Assembly: GCF_009688945.1 (NCBI RefSeq)
Contig: NZ_AP021874.1
Span: forward strand, 4,836,001 to 4,900,000
DNA length: 64,000 nucleotides
Direction: 5' to 3'
Source of the DNA: Desulfosarcina alkanivorans
GTDB taxonomy: Bacteria; Desulfobacterota; Desulfobacteria; Desulfobacterales; Desulfosarcinaceae
Under the pieces are notes generated by a model that saw only the letters and a program-made list of their open reading frames with translations, did not search any database and was not told the origin of the DNA. This document shows positions 15,538-24,424 of the stretch, one piece after another; positions within the stretch are counted from its first letter, which is position 1; every line of letters starts with the position of its first letter. Both the position numbers and the translations under genes were made by a program.

Positions 15538-15988
15538 GAGTTTCTCCTTCTCCAGTTTAATGTCTTGCTCAGTGGTTGCGTTTTTATTCCTACCGCCATG
15601 TCGATGGCACCATGATGCGTTGCTCATCTTCCCTGGCGCGATGGCCTCTATGGATAGCAATCGCCTTGCCATTAGCTCCGGGATAAACCAAAAAGCACAC
15701 AAACCTCTAAATTCATTGTTAAAATTTAGTTGTTTCGTCCGGATGCCCGTGAAGGCCCGAGTGAGAACTGCGGTAAATCCGCAAAGCCGTGCGCGATATC
15801 ACGCACGCGCAGGTCGCCGGGTTTCGGCAAGGGAGACAGGGGTGCATCCATTCTTAGGAAAAACTGTACGTTATGGGGAAGAAGCTCGAGCCATCACGGT
15901 TTGGCGGGATCTTTGCTTACGGAAGACACAGGCGATCGGCGATGGCAGGCGATTTCCGGAACGGCCACCACAGAAAGGAGGTGCAGGC
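15538..15988. other. Intergenic region with a structured element
   Basis: About 450 bases between the divergent OmpA lipoprotein gene and the MscS-like gene. The plus-strand half holds the hairpin cluster at 15769-15830; no gene was recognised. Confidence 0.45.
15769..15830 (+). ncRNA. Candidate structured 5' leader element (GEMM-like pieces)
   Basis: Three hairpins follow each other: TGCGG-TAAAT-CCGCA, GTGCG-CGATATCA-CGCAC, and GCCG-GGTTT-CGGC. Between the first two lies GCAAAGCC, and the third sits in AGGTCGCCGGGTTTCGGC. These two pieces resemble GCAAAGCC and GGTAGCCGGGTTACC of the c-di-GMP-I (GEMM) riboswitch, but the usual P2 stem with its GNRA loop is missing. It ends about 160 bases before the truncated MscS-like gene. 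Its centre GTGCGCGATATCACGC recurs at 27625-27640. A degenerate riboswitch or a repeat element are both possible. Confidence 0.3.
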
Positions 15989-16618
15989 ATGAGGATAGAA
16001 TTGTTTTCTTCCGCCGGCAATGAACTGATTGCCGTGTTGGGCACCAGTGTCATACTGGCCATGATCATTTTCGCCGCCGGCCTGCTCGTCGGGTCTTTGC
16101 TCAGGAGCGGGCCCGGTCGTCTGGTGGCCGGCATCATGCTCAAAGCCGCCAGGCCCTTTCGTCTGGGCGACATCATTTCAGGGGGCGGGGTGACCGGAAC
16201 CGTATCGTCCATCAGCTGGTTCAATACCGTGTTGGTCATGCCGGACAATGCCACCTTGCTGGTTCCCAACGTCAACCTGATGGAAGGCACCATTGTCAAC
16301 CACACTGCCAAAGGGACGCGTCGCATCGACATCATGTTTGGCATCGAGCATGGCGGTGATATCGATGCGGCCATGGATATTATCGAAGAGGTGTTGTCCA
16401 AGGATCCCCGGGTTCTCGACATACCGCCTCCGCGCGTCGCCGTCACCGAGTACTGCACCTGTGGCGTGGTGCTGGTCGCGCAGCCCTGGGTGTCGGCCGG
16501 CGACTGCTGGCAGGTCCGTTCCGAAACCACCGCATCCATCCACAAGCTGTTTGATGCCGAAGGCGTTCATATGCATTGCCCCCGTGAAGACGCCCGCAAG
16601 TGCCGCCATGACGGCTGA
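15989..16618 (+). CDS. MscS-like protein lacking most of the membrane part
   Basis: 209 residues starting MRIELFSSAGNELIAVLGTS. One hydrophobic helix (about 12-32) is followed directly by an MscS beta domain (ARPFRLGDIISGGGVTGTVS; LLVPNVNLMEGTIVNHTAKG) and the C-terminal domain. TM1, TM2 and the Gly/Ala-rich TM3 pore are not recognisable. The soluble part is parallel to that of the MscS at 12659-13483 (FRPIRVGDFIEGAGTAGTVE). Start ATG 15989 follows GAAAGGAGG. It may be a regulatory subunit or a decaying paralogue; a stand-alone channel is unlikely. Cysteines (TEYCTCGVV, GDCW) are unlike the paralogue. Confidence 0.8.
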   Translation: MRIELFSSAGNELIAVLGTSVILAMIIFAAGLLVGSLLRSGPGRLVAGIMLKAARPFRLGDIISGGGVTGTVSSISWFNTVLVMPDNATLLVPNVNLMEGTIVNHTAKGTRRIDIMFGIEHGGDIDAAMDIIEEVLSKDPRVLDIPPPRVAVTEYCTCGVVLVAQPWVSAGDCWQVRSETTASIHKLFDAEGVHMHCPREDARKCRHDG

Positions 16619-16664
16619 CACGGTCTCGGGTGTGCCGGATCAGGGAACGGGCATGGCGTTACAA

Positions 16665-18578
16665 TCAGTTGGCGGTGGGGTTGACCTTGAAAACGACCCG
16701 TCGGTTGGTGGCATGAGTGGCGCGGTCGACATCCGGCGCGGGCTCCCCGGAGCCTGCGGCATGAACGGTGAGAACCGTCGGGTCGATTCCCGAGGCGATT
16801 AATGCATCCGCAACGGCCTGGGCCCGCTTGCGACTGATGGCGATGTTGAACATTTCATTGCCGGTATTATCCGCGTGCCCGATGACATCGATGCGCAGGG
16901 GCCGATTCAGCAATCGCGACAAGGCGGCCAGCCGCCTGACTGCCCCGGCAACGGCCTGCAGATGCTTATCCTGGCCCGCGGCCAGCTGGTTGTGTCCGGC
17001 CTCGAAATAAAAAACGGACTGGACGATGGTCCGGGTCACGGCATCCCATGCCTGTTCGTCGGCATCAACCAGGCGGGAATCGTCGTACGCCTCGATCCCC
17101 GGCAGGTCGGCGGTCTGCGTCCGGGCCCGTGCAATCCAGCGGTGGGAGGCGCTGCCGCCGGCGCGCAGGGTTTTGCCGTCCAGTGCCAATGTCACCGTGG
17201 GCGGCCTGTCCAGGTGCTCGTCGATGTCGACCACCTGCAGGTCCGAAAAGTGATCGATCCAGGGAACCATGAGGGCCAGGCGGCGGGCATCTTCAATCCA
17301 CGGATGAAAGGCGGATCCCGACGCCTGCAGCAGGCCCTTGTCGAAGTCCAGGACGATGGTTGCCGGCGGATCGAAAAGGGTGGTGATCCGGCGCTGCGCA
17401 AACGCCGGGTGGGCGGACTGGTAAGGCTCCCAGTGAAAGACCACGGACTCCGGAGAGAGCCCCGCCGGAGCCACGAGTGCCGCCGGATCCGGTGCGTAGG
17501 GGTCTTTCAACCCATAAATGTGGCGGCGGCCATCCGTTTCTTCCATCCGGGTCACCACAATTCCGGGCTGGGCGTGCAGGCGCTTGGCAAAGTGTCCCCA
17601 CCGGCCCGCATCGGCCATTTGCAGGAATATCACCCAGCCGATCAGGGCAAGGGCCACGGCAGCCGCAATCCATGGTCGATAGGAGGACTGCTGCTGCCTG
17701 TTGAACTGAATCTGCAACAGTCCGTCGAGGATGGGCCGGCAGACTTCAAACGGCTCGCCGTCTCCGTCGAAAGAAGCGAGCGCGTCGGATTGCTTCAGAT
17801 GAATCTCGTCCAGTGCATCGCGCATCATCAGCCGAAGATCGACCGGCGGATTGCCTTGCAGGACCAGGGCCAGCATGGCATACGCGCCATGCTCGATCCA
17901 GATTTTGCGTTCGCCGACCTGAAAGGTCTCCAGCGTATCCGTCTGGGCCGCACCGAAGGAGTCTTGAACGAAATCCTTGATGGCCGTCAGCATTCCCGAG
18001 ACCAGGTCCGGGTTCTGGGCGACGGCCGTTTTGGCAACCACATGCGCGACCAGCAGACCGGAGTCCCGGTGAATCAGGAACACCTGCTCCACCTGATACA
18101 CCAGGGTGTTGAGCAAAACGACTTCGGCAAAAGGCCGCCGGGTGCGCAGCGCCTCCAGCCGCCAGCGCAGCCCCCTGATAGAGACACTGTGTTCCAGAAG
18201 CTGGTTGAAATTCTGAATCAACCCCTGAATGGTGCTGGCAATCGCCTTGCGAATGGCGGGGCCCATGACAGGAAAAAGGGCGTCCACCAGGATGCGCCGA
18301 TCCTTTTTTATGGATGCGCGGATGGCGTTTTCCATGATCGGTTCCAGGGCGACGGCCAACCGGTTGTTTTCGGATGCACCCAGGGTCACGGCCCGGGGAA
18401 GCACGCGGCTGATGTCCTGTGCACGCTGTTCCGGATTGTCCAGGGCCCGGGCCACGCCGTCCAGCCGATGATCGGTTGGACCGACGATCAGGCTGCGCAG
18501 CGTCTCCAGCGGTTTGCCCGGGATTTCCTCATGCTGGCCGCCGGGGCTGCCCCGGCTATGGGATGATGACTCGCTCAT
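16665..18578 (-). CDS. OmpA-family envelope protein with cytoplasmic N-terminal half
   Basis: 637 residues with one central transmembrane helix (about 303-322, AAAVALALIGWVIFLQM). The ~300-residue N-terminal part is predicted cytoplasmic and begins with a helical region followed by a roadblock-like segment (VYQVEQVFLIHRDSGLLVAH). The periplasmic part holds two BON-like repeats (PPATIVLDFDKGLLQASGSA; PPTVTLALDGKTLRAGGSAS) and a C-terminal OmpA domain (IDVIGHADNTGNEMFNIAIS). This layout could couple a cytoplasmic signal or GTPase partner to the cell wall; that is inference. The coiled-coil gene 28 bases upstream is its likely partner. Confidence 0.8.
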   Translation of the reverse strand: MSESSSHSRGSPGGQHEEIPGKPLETLRSLIVGPTDHRLDGVARALDNPEQRAQDISRVLPRAVTLGASENNRLAVALEPIMENAIRASIKKDRRILVDALFPVMGPAIRKAIASTIQGLIQNFNQLLEHSVSIRGLRWRLEALRTRRPFAEVVLLNTLVYQVEQVFLIHRDSGLLVAHVVAKTAVAQNPDLVSGMLTAIKDFVQDSFGAAQTDTLETFQVGERKIWIEHGAYAMLALVLQGNPPVDLRLMMRDALDEIHLKQSDALASFDGDGEPFEVCRPILDGLLQIQFNRQQQSSYRPWIAAAVALALIGWVIFLQMADAGRWGHFAKRLHAQPGIVVTRMEETDGRRHIYGLKDPYAPDPAALVAPAGLSPESVVFHWEPYQSAHPAFAQRRITTLFDPPATIVLDFDKGLLQASGSAFHPWIEDARRLALMVPWIDHFSDLQVVDIDEHLDRPPTVTLALDGKTLRAGGSASHRWIARARTQTADLPGIEAYDDSRLVDADEQAWDAVTRTIVQSVFYFEAGHNQLAAGQDKHLQAVAGAVRRLAALSRLLNRPLRIDVIGHADNTGNEMFNIAISRKRAQAVADALIASGIDPTVLTVHAAGSGEPAPDVDRATHATNRRVVFKVNPTAN

Positions 18579-18606
18579 AGGTCAGTTTGGCGCGTATGAT
18601 GGCGGT

Positions 18607-19218
18607 TTACTTCGTTGCATCTGTCAGCCGGCCGGCCATTTCCACCAGCATCTGTGACAGGGCTTTACGGGCCAGCTTGGCATCGTCGAGTTCCCGGACG
18701 GCCTGTTCAAGATTGTCGGCGGCCTCCTTTTGCTGGATGTAGAGCCCGTCCGAGAGTTCCTGGGACAGTGCCGATAACTGCTCGCCCAGTGACTGCGTGT
18801 CCTGCGCCTGCTGGGCGGACAGGGCATCGATGGTCTTCGACAGGGTTTTCTCCGCTCTGGTAAGTTCCATGGAAAGCGATTTTCCCTCCTGCCCGCGTTT
18901 GGACTCCTCATCTTTCAGGCGTTCGGTGAGCAGCTCGTTCTGCTTTTGAAGCAGGTCTTTCATGCCCTTGAGCCCCTCGTCCGTTTCCTGGCGCAACCTC
19001 TCGATCTGGGACGCGATCCGGTTCTCCAAATCTTTGAAACGGGCATCGTAATCCGCCATCTGCTGGCCAAAAAGAATATCGCGGATTTTGTTGATGTGCC
19101 CCGCTTCCGTATCCATGGCGGCCATGGTGGAAGGATTGTCTTTTTCAACGGTTTCCAAGGGTTTTTCGGATGCCCGGTCAGGCGCTTTGGCCCTGGCGCT
19201 CTTGCGTGCTTTCGTCAC
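18607..19218 (-). CDS. Coiled-coil protein, partner of the OmpA-family protein
   Basis: 203 residues, highly charged, with heptad-rich helices over residues ~45-195 (KIRDILFGQQMADYDARFKD; RLRQETDEGLKGMKDLLQKQ). No signal peptide or membrane helix, so cytoplasmic. The start is GTG 19218, preceded by a run of G. The gene lies 28 bases before the OmpA-family gene on the same strand and would be translated first. Cyanobacteria and deltaproteobacteria have similar pairs, but I cannot name a characterised family. Confidence 0.65.
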   Translation of the reverse strand: MTKARKSARAKAPDRASEKPLETVEKDNPSTMAAMDTEAGHINKIRDILFGQQMADYDARFKDLENRIASQIERLRQETDEGLKGMKDLLQKQNELLTERLKDEESKRGQEGKSLSMELTRAEKTLSKTIDALSAQQAQDTQSLGEQLSALSQELSDGLYIQQKEAADNLEQAVRELDDAKLARKALSQMLVEMAGRLTDATK

Positions 19219-19530
19219 TTTTTGCCCCCCCTGTTTGCACCTTTGGAATACTGACTTGAGGTGGATGATCGGTTAGATTGGTAAAGTTTAGTTTTTCATG
19301 CTATTTAAGTCAAATCCAAATTCAGTTCGTGAGACAGTATGACAATTGTCAGGCCGTTGGATATCTGGTGAGGCGTATCCTTGTTCCGGCCGGATGGCCG
19401 ATGCCATTGATCCATCGGCTGACTGATGAAAATAGACTATGCGCCCATGGCCGGATCCAGCTGCGGCGGATCGTCGTCGTCCGGATCTGGCGGGGAGCCC
19501 CTCCAATCGTCTGCAAAAAAGAGATGTCCG
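19219..19530. other. Divergent intergenic region, no gene seen
   Basis: About 310 bases between the coiled-coil gene (minus) and the enhancer-binding protein gene (plus). An upstream in-frame ATG at 19426 would lengthen the latter by 35 low-complexity residues, which is less likely. No operator was recognised. Confidence 0.4.
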
Positions 19531-20901
19531 ATGGCTGATCCGCTGAACCTACTGCTGGCGCAAAAAGGCTTTGGCGCCCTTTTTTTCGACGGCCGGCTGC
19601 GATTGATCGAGGCCACTTCCGCGGCACAGCGGCTGCTGGCCCCGGCAGCCCCCATGGTGTCGCAGGCCCTGATCACCGATATCCTGCCGGAGCTGGCGGG
19701 GATCGAGGTGCAGCTGGCGCTGATTGTCGCCAAGCAGGAGTCCGCCTATCGCCTCGATCATGTCAACCGCATCGATGAACAGGGCCATGTACGCTTCCTG
19801 AACCTGCTGGTGCTGGCATGCCCCGAGAAAGATCGCGCCATGGTCGTCGTGGAAGATGCCACCGACACCGCCCTGGCCCTGCAGGCCGACAACCAGCAGC
19901 GATATGACCTTTACCTTTACCGAACCAGCATCGAGCATCGCAGAAACCAGATCGGCCGTTCGATCCTGGGCCAATCGGCTGCCATTGAACAGGTGGTCCA
20001 GACCGTTCAGCAGTTGAGTCATATCCCGTCGGCTACGGTACTGCTCATGGGTGAGACCGGAACCGGCAAAAATCTCACCGCCCGGATCATTCATGAAAGT
20101 GCCATGACGGATGACGCGCCTTTCGTGGAGATCAACTGTGCCGCACTGCCCGAGCAGTTGATCGAGGCCGAGTTGTTCGGCTACGAGAAGGGCGCCTTCA
20201 CCCACGCCGTATCCGCCAAGCCGGGCCTGCTGGAAGCGGCTCACGGCGGCACCCTTTTCCTGGATGAAATCGGCGAACTGCCCCTCAATATGCAGGCCAA
20301 GCTGCTCTCCACCATCGAGTCGAAAACTTTTCGGCGTCTGGGCAGTACCCGCCAGCGCCAGGTCAACCTGCGCATCATTGCCGCCACCAATCGTGACCTT
20401 AGAATGGAAATTGCCGCAAAAACCTTCCGCGAAGATCTCTTCTATCGCCTCAATGTGGTGTCGATCACCCTGCCGCCGCTCAGAGACCTCAAAGAGGACA
20501 TCATACTGATTGGCGAGCGTTTTGTGGACCTGCTGAACATCCAGTTCAAAAAAAAGGTCAAGGGCTTTTCCCCGGCCGCCCGCAACGTCCTTTTGGCCCA
20601 CCACTGGCCGGGCAACGTCAGGGAATTGAGCAACTGCATCGAAAGGGCCATGATCTTCATCAAAGGCGATCAGATCGATATCCATGATCTGGTTTTGATG
20701 ACACCCGCTGCCGATGCGGTCGAATCCGGCCAGCAGTGTTGGACGGTGCCTTCCTCGGGAATAAAACTGGAAGAAGTGGAGCGCAGCCTGATTCTTTCGG
20801 CCCTTGAACAGGCCGATAACAACAAGAGCAAAGCCGCACGGCTGCTGGGACTCACCCGCCATACCCTGCGATACCGCATGGAAAAGCACGGCCTCGAATA
20901 G
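19531..20901 (+). CDS. sigma54-type enhancer-binding regulator with altered GAFTGA loop
   Basis: 456 residues: an N-terminal PAS-like domain without receiver (FGALFFDGRLRLIEATSAAQ), an AAA+ domain with Walker A GETGTGKN (about 174-181) and Walker B GGTLFLDEIGELP, and a C-terminal Fis-type helix-turn-helix (NNKSKAARLLGLTRHTLRYR). The loop that touches sigma54 reads GAFTHA (221-226) instead of GAFTGA: the Gly after Thr is His. The Thr is kept. ATG 19531 is chosen; an upstream ATG at 19426 exists. No kinase is next to it, so a ligand may bind the PAS domain. A FadL-type porin remnant follows at 21076. Confidence 0.88.
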   Translation: MADPLNLLLAQKGFGALFFDGRLRLIEATSAAQRLLAPAAPMVSQALITDILPELAGIEVQLALIVAKQESAYRLDHVNRIDEQGHVRFLNLLVLACPEKDRAMVVVEDATDTALALQADNQQRYDLYLYRTSIEHRRNQIGRSILGQSAAIEQVVQTVQQLSHIPSATVLLMGETGTGKNLTARIIHESAMTDDAPFVEINCAALPEQLIEAELFGYEKGAFTHAVSAKPGLLEAAHGGTLFLDEIGELPLNMQAKLLSTIESKTFRRLGSTRQRQVNLRIIAATNRDLRMEIAAKTFREDLFYRLNVVSITLPPLRDLKEDIILIGERFVDLLNIQFKKKVKGFSPAARNVLLAHHWPGNVRELSNCIERAMIFIKGDQIDIHDLVLMTPAADAVESGQQCWTVPSSGIKLEEVERSLILSALEQADNNKSKAARLLGLTRHTLRYRMEKHGLE

Positions 20902-21075
20902 GCGGCGGTGCGATACCCGTTGTCCCGCATTCGAGCACCGTTTAAAACGTTTCATCCTGACGCTCAAGCCTGAAGGCCGGCTATCCGGCCCCGCAAACAT
21001 CTGCTGGCGGCCAGACGCCGGCAACAGGCAGGGTGCTGGCGTTGGGGATAAAAAAAGATTGCCAAGCCCCGTTGA

Positions 21076-21597
21076 ATCGTCAACATCAATCCCTCGGTCG
21101 GCTATCGCATCAACGACCGGTGGTCGCTGGGTGTGGGTGTCAGCATCGAGTGGGCCGATGCCGAGCTGACCAGCGCAATCGATTGGGGAACCGCCCTCAC
21201 GGCAAACGGCATTTCCGGTTTTACGCCGCAAGGCATTGACGGCAAGGCCAAGATTGAAGGCGACGACTGGGGCTTCGGGGCCAATGTGGGCCTGATCTTC
21301 GAACCGCTGGCAGGCACGCGTCTGGGGCTCCACTATCGTTCAAAGATCGACCACACCCTCGAGGGCGATGCCACCTTCAACACACCGGCCGCCGTCCTCG
21401 CTACCGGCGTACCCCAGGCCAGCGGTCGGGTCGACACCAGCGTCAAGGCCGACTTTGCCTATGGCCATCTGTTTGTGGACGACCCCGAGATCGACAAGGA
21501 TGTCACCGAACTGGAGAATCGGCTGCGCGGCGCCCTGGTGGGCGAATATGACGCCAGTGTGGACATTATCAGTGCATCGGTGTCGTTCCGGTTTTAA
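21076..21597 (+). pseudogene. FadL/OMPP1-type outer membrane transporter remnant
   Basis: After an in-frame TGA (21073), the frame reads IVNINPSVGYRINDRWSLGV, typical of the middle of FadL-like porins, through IFEPLAGTRLGLHYRSKIDH, then jumps from VDTSVKADFA to GHLFVDDPEIDKDVTELENR and the C-terminal beta-signal IISASVSFRF. In intact members about 100 more residues separate these two parts, and about 200 residues precede the first. So the 5' half is lost and an internal piece is missing. No ribosome binding site or signal peptide remains. FadL proteins take up fatty acids or aromatic compounds. Confidence 0.8.
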
Positions 21598-21719
21598 CGG
21601 TGTGCTCAACCCTCTTGCCGTGGAAGGGCAAGATGCGGATCGGGGCCGGGGAGAACCGGCTTCCAGGCGGCGGCCCGGACGCCTTGGACCGGTGACCGCC
21701 GCTCCTGCACGAAGCGCCG

Positions 21720-22568
21720 CTACACGTCGACCCACCCGGGTGCCCGGGCGATGAAGGCATTGATTGAATCTGTTTCGGGGTGTGGCTTGAGGTCCTCTGC
21801 GGTGCCCTCTGCTCCGGTCGGTTCCACCACAAAGGTATCGCCCTTCCGGTGCAGGCGGTGCCTGGCTCCGCAGATGCGGCAATAGGCGATGTCGCCGTCC
21901 CTGGCATTCCGGGAAACGGAAATCACCGGGCCGCATGATGGGCATACGACCATGGCCACGCCACGCTCACTGTGGCCGACGATTTCCTCTATCGCGTCCC
22001 CTTGGGCCATCTGGACGAAGACCTCCAGCAGGCGGGCATCGAATTGGGTGTCATGTTCAGTCTTCAGTGCCGCCACCGCGGGGAGAGCGGCCACCCCCCG
22101 GCGATAGGGACGGGTGCTCGTGAGGGCGTCAAAGGCGTCGGCAATGCTGACGATACGTGCAAAGATGGAGATCTGGTCGCCGTGGAGGCGCTCCGGGTAG
22201 CCCCCGCCGTTGACCCACTCATGGTGCTGATGGACGGCTGCGAGGGCCAGGTCGCCCAGGGGATGCTCCCGGATCAATGCGGCGCCGATTCCAGGATGGG
22301 TTTTGACCACGTCATACTCCGGTTCGGTAAGGCGGCCCCGTTTGCCCAGGATGCCATCGGGAATACTGACCTTGCCGATGTCGTGCAAAAAGCCGCCCAA
22401 CCGGGACAGGAAAACCATTTCACCCGGCAGGCCGGCCGCCTCGGCCAGGCCCTGGCAATACTGGGAAACACGCCACAGATGCCCGCCGGTATAGGCATCC
22501 CGGGCTTCGATCATCGATGCCATCAGGGTCAGGGACTTGAGCAGTGGTTTTTCGATCTGTATTTTCAT
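21720..22568 (-). CDS. HD-GYP domain protein with C-terminal zinc ribbon
   Basis: 282 residues. The HD-GYP domain is complete: HDIGK at 62-66, a long helix region, HHEWVNGGGYP at 115-125 (the usual D before G is N), and IADAFDALTSTRPYR. The C-terminus carries CPSC and CRIC pairs (about 205-235), a zinc-ribbon module. HD-GYP proteins usually hydrolyse c-di-GMP or cGAMP with an iron centre. ATG 22568 follows GGGAGGG. With the PilZ protein at 35800, it shows c-di-GMP signalling. The zinc ribbon may bind a partner or DNA. Confidence 0.9.
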   Translation of the reverse strand: MKIQIEKPLLKSLTLMASMIEARDAYTGGHLWRVSQYCQGLAEAAGLPGEMVFLSRLGGFLHDIGKVSIPDGILGKRGRLTEPEYDVVKTHPGIGAALIREHPLGDLALAAVHQHHEWVNGGGYPERLHGDQISIFARIVSIADAFDALTSTRPYRRGVAALPAVAALKTEHDTQFDARLLEVFVQMAQGDAIEEIVGHSERGVAMVVCPSCGPVISVSRNARDGDIAYCRICGARHRLHRKGDTFVVEPTGAEGTAEDLKPHPETDSINAFIARAPGWVDV

Positions 22569-22823
22569 CGAGCACCCTCCCTTTTCCATATAAGCATGGC
22601 ACCAGTTTCCCACAGGCTGAACCTCGGCGTCAATCCATAAGAATCGGAACCCCTGTCCATCCAATACGGGATTTGGGGCCGGGATAACGGCCGGATGATG
22701 CTTTTTCCCCGGGCTGCATCGACTATCCATGGGTGAGATGTCGGGCTCATTCCAGGACCCGTAAAAAAACCGTTTGGGGAAGGGTGCGGATTGGATTCAT
22801 CCGGCCGTCGACCGGTACGACGA

Positions 22824-23480
22824 TCAACGGTCCGATGGGGCCCGGGTCATCCTTTTCAGATAACTGTCGACCACATGCCGGGGGTCGATGTGAAGCAATT
22901 CGGCATAGGTTTTCAGAAACTGTTTGACGTAGATCTCGGCCGGCAGGTCCTCGTATTGGTCGGCCTCGATGCGTTTCAGGGTGGCGCTGCTGATTTTGGT
23001 GATGGCGTAGATTTCGTGGCGTTCGATGCCGTAAGCTTCTCTGAGTTGTTTCAGGTCTATACCGGAGAGGCGCTCCCGGGACAGGATGGCTTCGATGCGC
23101 TGCCTGATTTCCGGCTCACTGGCTTTTTTGTGCACCCATTGGCTGAGGCTCGTTTCCCTGGATGTACCTGGGGGGGCTGAGCCGGCCGCCATCTTTCTTT
23201 GGACCTGTCTGGAGAAAATGGCCGCATCCACCTGCCCGGTGTCGATGAGCATCTGGTTGTAATCGACCCTTTTCTTCTCGTTGCTCAGGGTGTCAAAAGC
23301 CGATTCAATGGCCTGCAGCAGGGCCTCGCGTTGTTCCGTTGAAAAGAGCGAGTAGGTGGCCACGCTGTTTTCTTCGTAGATGGCCACTGCCTCCCGGAAG
23401 GCGTGCCTGATTTCATCGGCGCCCGCATTGGGGCTCACCTGCAGGATCTGGTAGTAGTTTTCACCGTCAAAGGTTTTCAT
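22824..23480 (-). CDS. Degenerate DnaJ domain fused to RodZ-type HTH
   Basis: 218 residues. The first ~75 resemble a J domain (ENYYQILQVSPNAGADEIRH through AIESAFDTLSNEKKRVDYNQ) but the HPD tripeptide that activates DnaK is absent. The C-terminal part is a HTH_25/RodZ-type helix-turn-helix (LKQLREAYGIERHEIYAITK; EIYVKQFLKTYAELL), without a transmembrane helix. Its ATG overlaps the stop of the MinD-like gene by four bases, so the two are translationally coupled. A role in cell pole or envelope organisation is plausible from the partners but not shown. Confidence 0.85.
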   Translation of the reverse strand: MKTFDGENYYQILQVSPNAGADEIRHAFREAVAIYEENSVATYSLFSTEQREALLQAIESAFDTLSNEKKRVDYNQMLIDTGQVDAAIFSRQVQRKMAAGSAPPGTSRETSLSQWVHKKASEPEIRQRIEAILSRERLSGIDLKQLREAYGIERHEIYAITKISSATLKRIEADQYEDLPAEIYVKQFLKTYAELLHIDPRHVVDSYLKRMTRAPSDR

Positions 23481-24424
23481 CGCGCCGGTTGCCGTAAGGA
23501 TGGGGCCGGCTGCGTATGGGTGAGCAAGTCGGCAATTTGTTTCAATTCGAGGACGGTGGGGGTGGCCGGGCAGGTCTGGACATACAGTTTTCTGGCGTAT
23601 ATGGAATCCATGACGCGCTCGTCAAAATCAACCTGGCCCAAAAAATCAAAAGGAGAGTAAAAGTGGCGGTTGCACACGGTCTTTATTTTCTCACCCAGAC
23701 GGATGTCCGCGTTTTTGCGAAACTGATTCAAGATCATTTTGAATTGAAACCTGCCGATGCGTGCTTTGAGAAAACTTTCTTTTTCAGGATCGTTTTTTAA
23801 AACGATATCAATGATGTCTCTGGATTTCAAGGTGTTGGCGCCCGTGTCCAGAATCGCCGCTTTTACCCGCCTGTTGAAATCGTGCCGTTTGACGAGCTGT
23901 TTTAATCGTCTCAGGTAAACCGCCTTGATGAAACGAAAGGCATTTTCAATGGCGGTGGGGTCGGGCGTGCAGACAAAAATCCCCTTGCTGGCGGTCAGGA
24001 AAAAATCGAGGGTATTGAAATGGGTCCCTGCGCCCAGGTCGATGAGCACGACATCGTAGGGCAGTTTTCTGATGGCGTTGATCAGCTTGATCTTCTGGGC
24101 ATAAAACAGGTTGGCAATCTCCATGGAGCAGTTGCAGGAGCTGATGAAAAAGAGATTGGTGATCCGGGTGGCGACCGCCGCACTTTCAAGAGACCGTACG
24201 GTTTTATCGAGAAAACGGTTCAGCCCGTTTTCCGGTGCCGGCATTCCTAGAAACGTATGCAGATTAGAGCCCCCCAGGTCCAGATCGATGAGTGCAACCG
24301 TCTTGCCCTGTCCGGCAATTAAAGTGCCCAGGCTGGCGGCAACAAAGCTTTTGCCAACGCCGCCCTTGCCGCCTCCGATCGGATAGATCTCCGGACCCGG
24401 TTCGGTATTTCCGGAGGTCAGCAT
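23477..24424 (-). CDS. MinD/FlhG-like P-loop ATPase
   Basis: 315 residues of the SIMIBI MinD/ParA class: deviant Walker A GGGKGGVGKS (about 18-27), switch I/II segments (VALIDLDLGGSNLHTFLG; DVVLIDLGAGTHFNTLDFF), and an extended C-terminal region. It resembles FlhG/MinD-like proteins that place structures at the pole, but no flagellar or division genes are near. ATG 24424 follows AAGG. It is cotranslated with the J/HTH protein, which is likely its partner. The signature Lys (KGGVGKS) suggests dimerisation on ATP binding. Confidence 0.87.
   Translation of the reverse strand: MLTSGNTEPGPEIYPIGGGKGGVGKSFVAASLGTLIAGQGKTVALIDLDLGGSNLHTFLGMPAPENGLNRFLDKTVRSLESAAVATRITNLFFISSCNCSMEIANLFYAQKIKLINAIRKLPYDVVLIDLGAGTHFNTLDFFLTASKGIFVCTPDPTAIENAFRFIKAVYLRRLKQLVKRHDFNRRVKAAILDTGANTLKSRDIIDIVLKNDPEKESFLKARIGRFQFKMILNQFRKNADIRLGEKIKTVCNRHFYSPFDFLGQVDFDERVMDSIYARKLYVQTCPATPTVLELKQIADLLTHTQPAPSLRQPAR

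Noticed and set aside
15769..15830. Firm call of a c-di-GMP-I riboswitch
   Set aside because: The P2 stem and GNRA tetraloop are not seen, and the shared sequence at 27625 lacks the 3' half; reported as a low-confidence candidate only.
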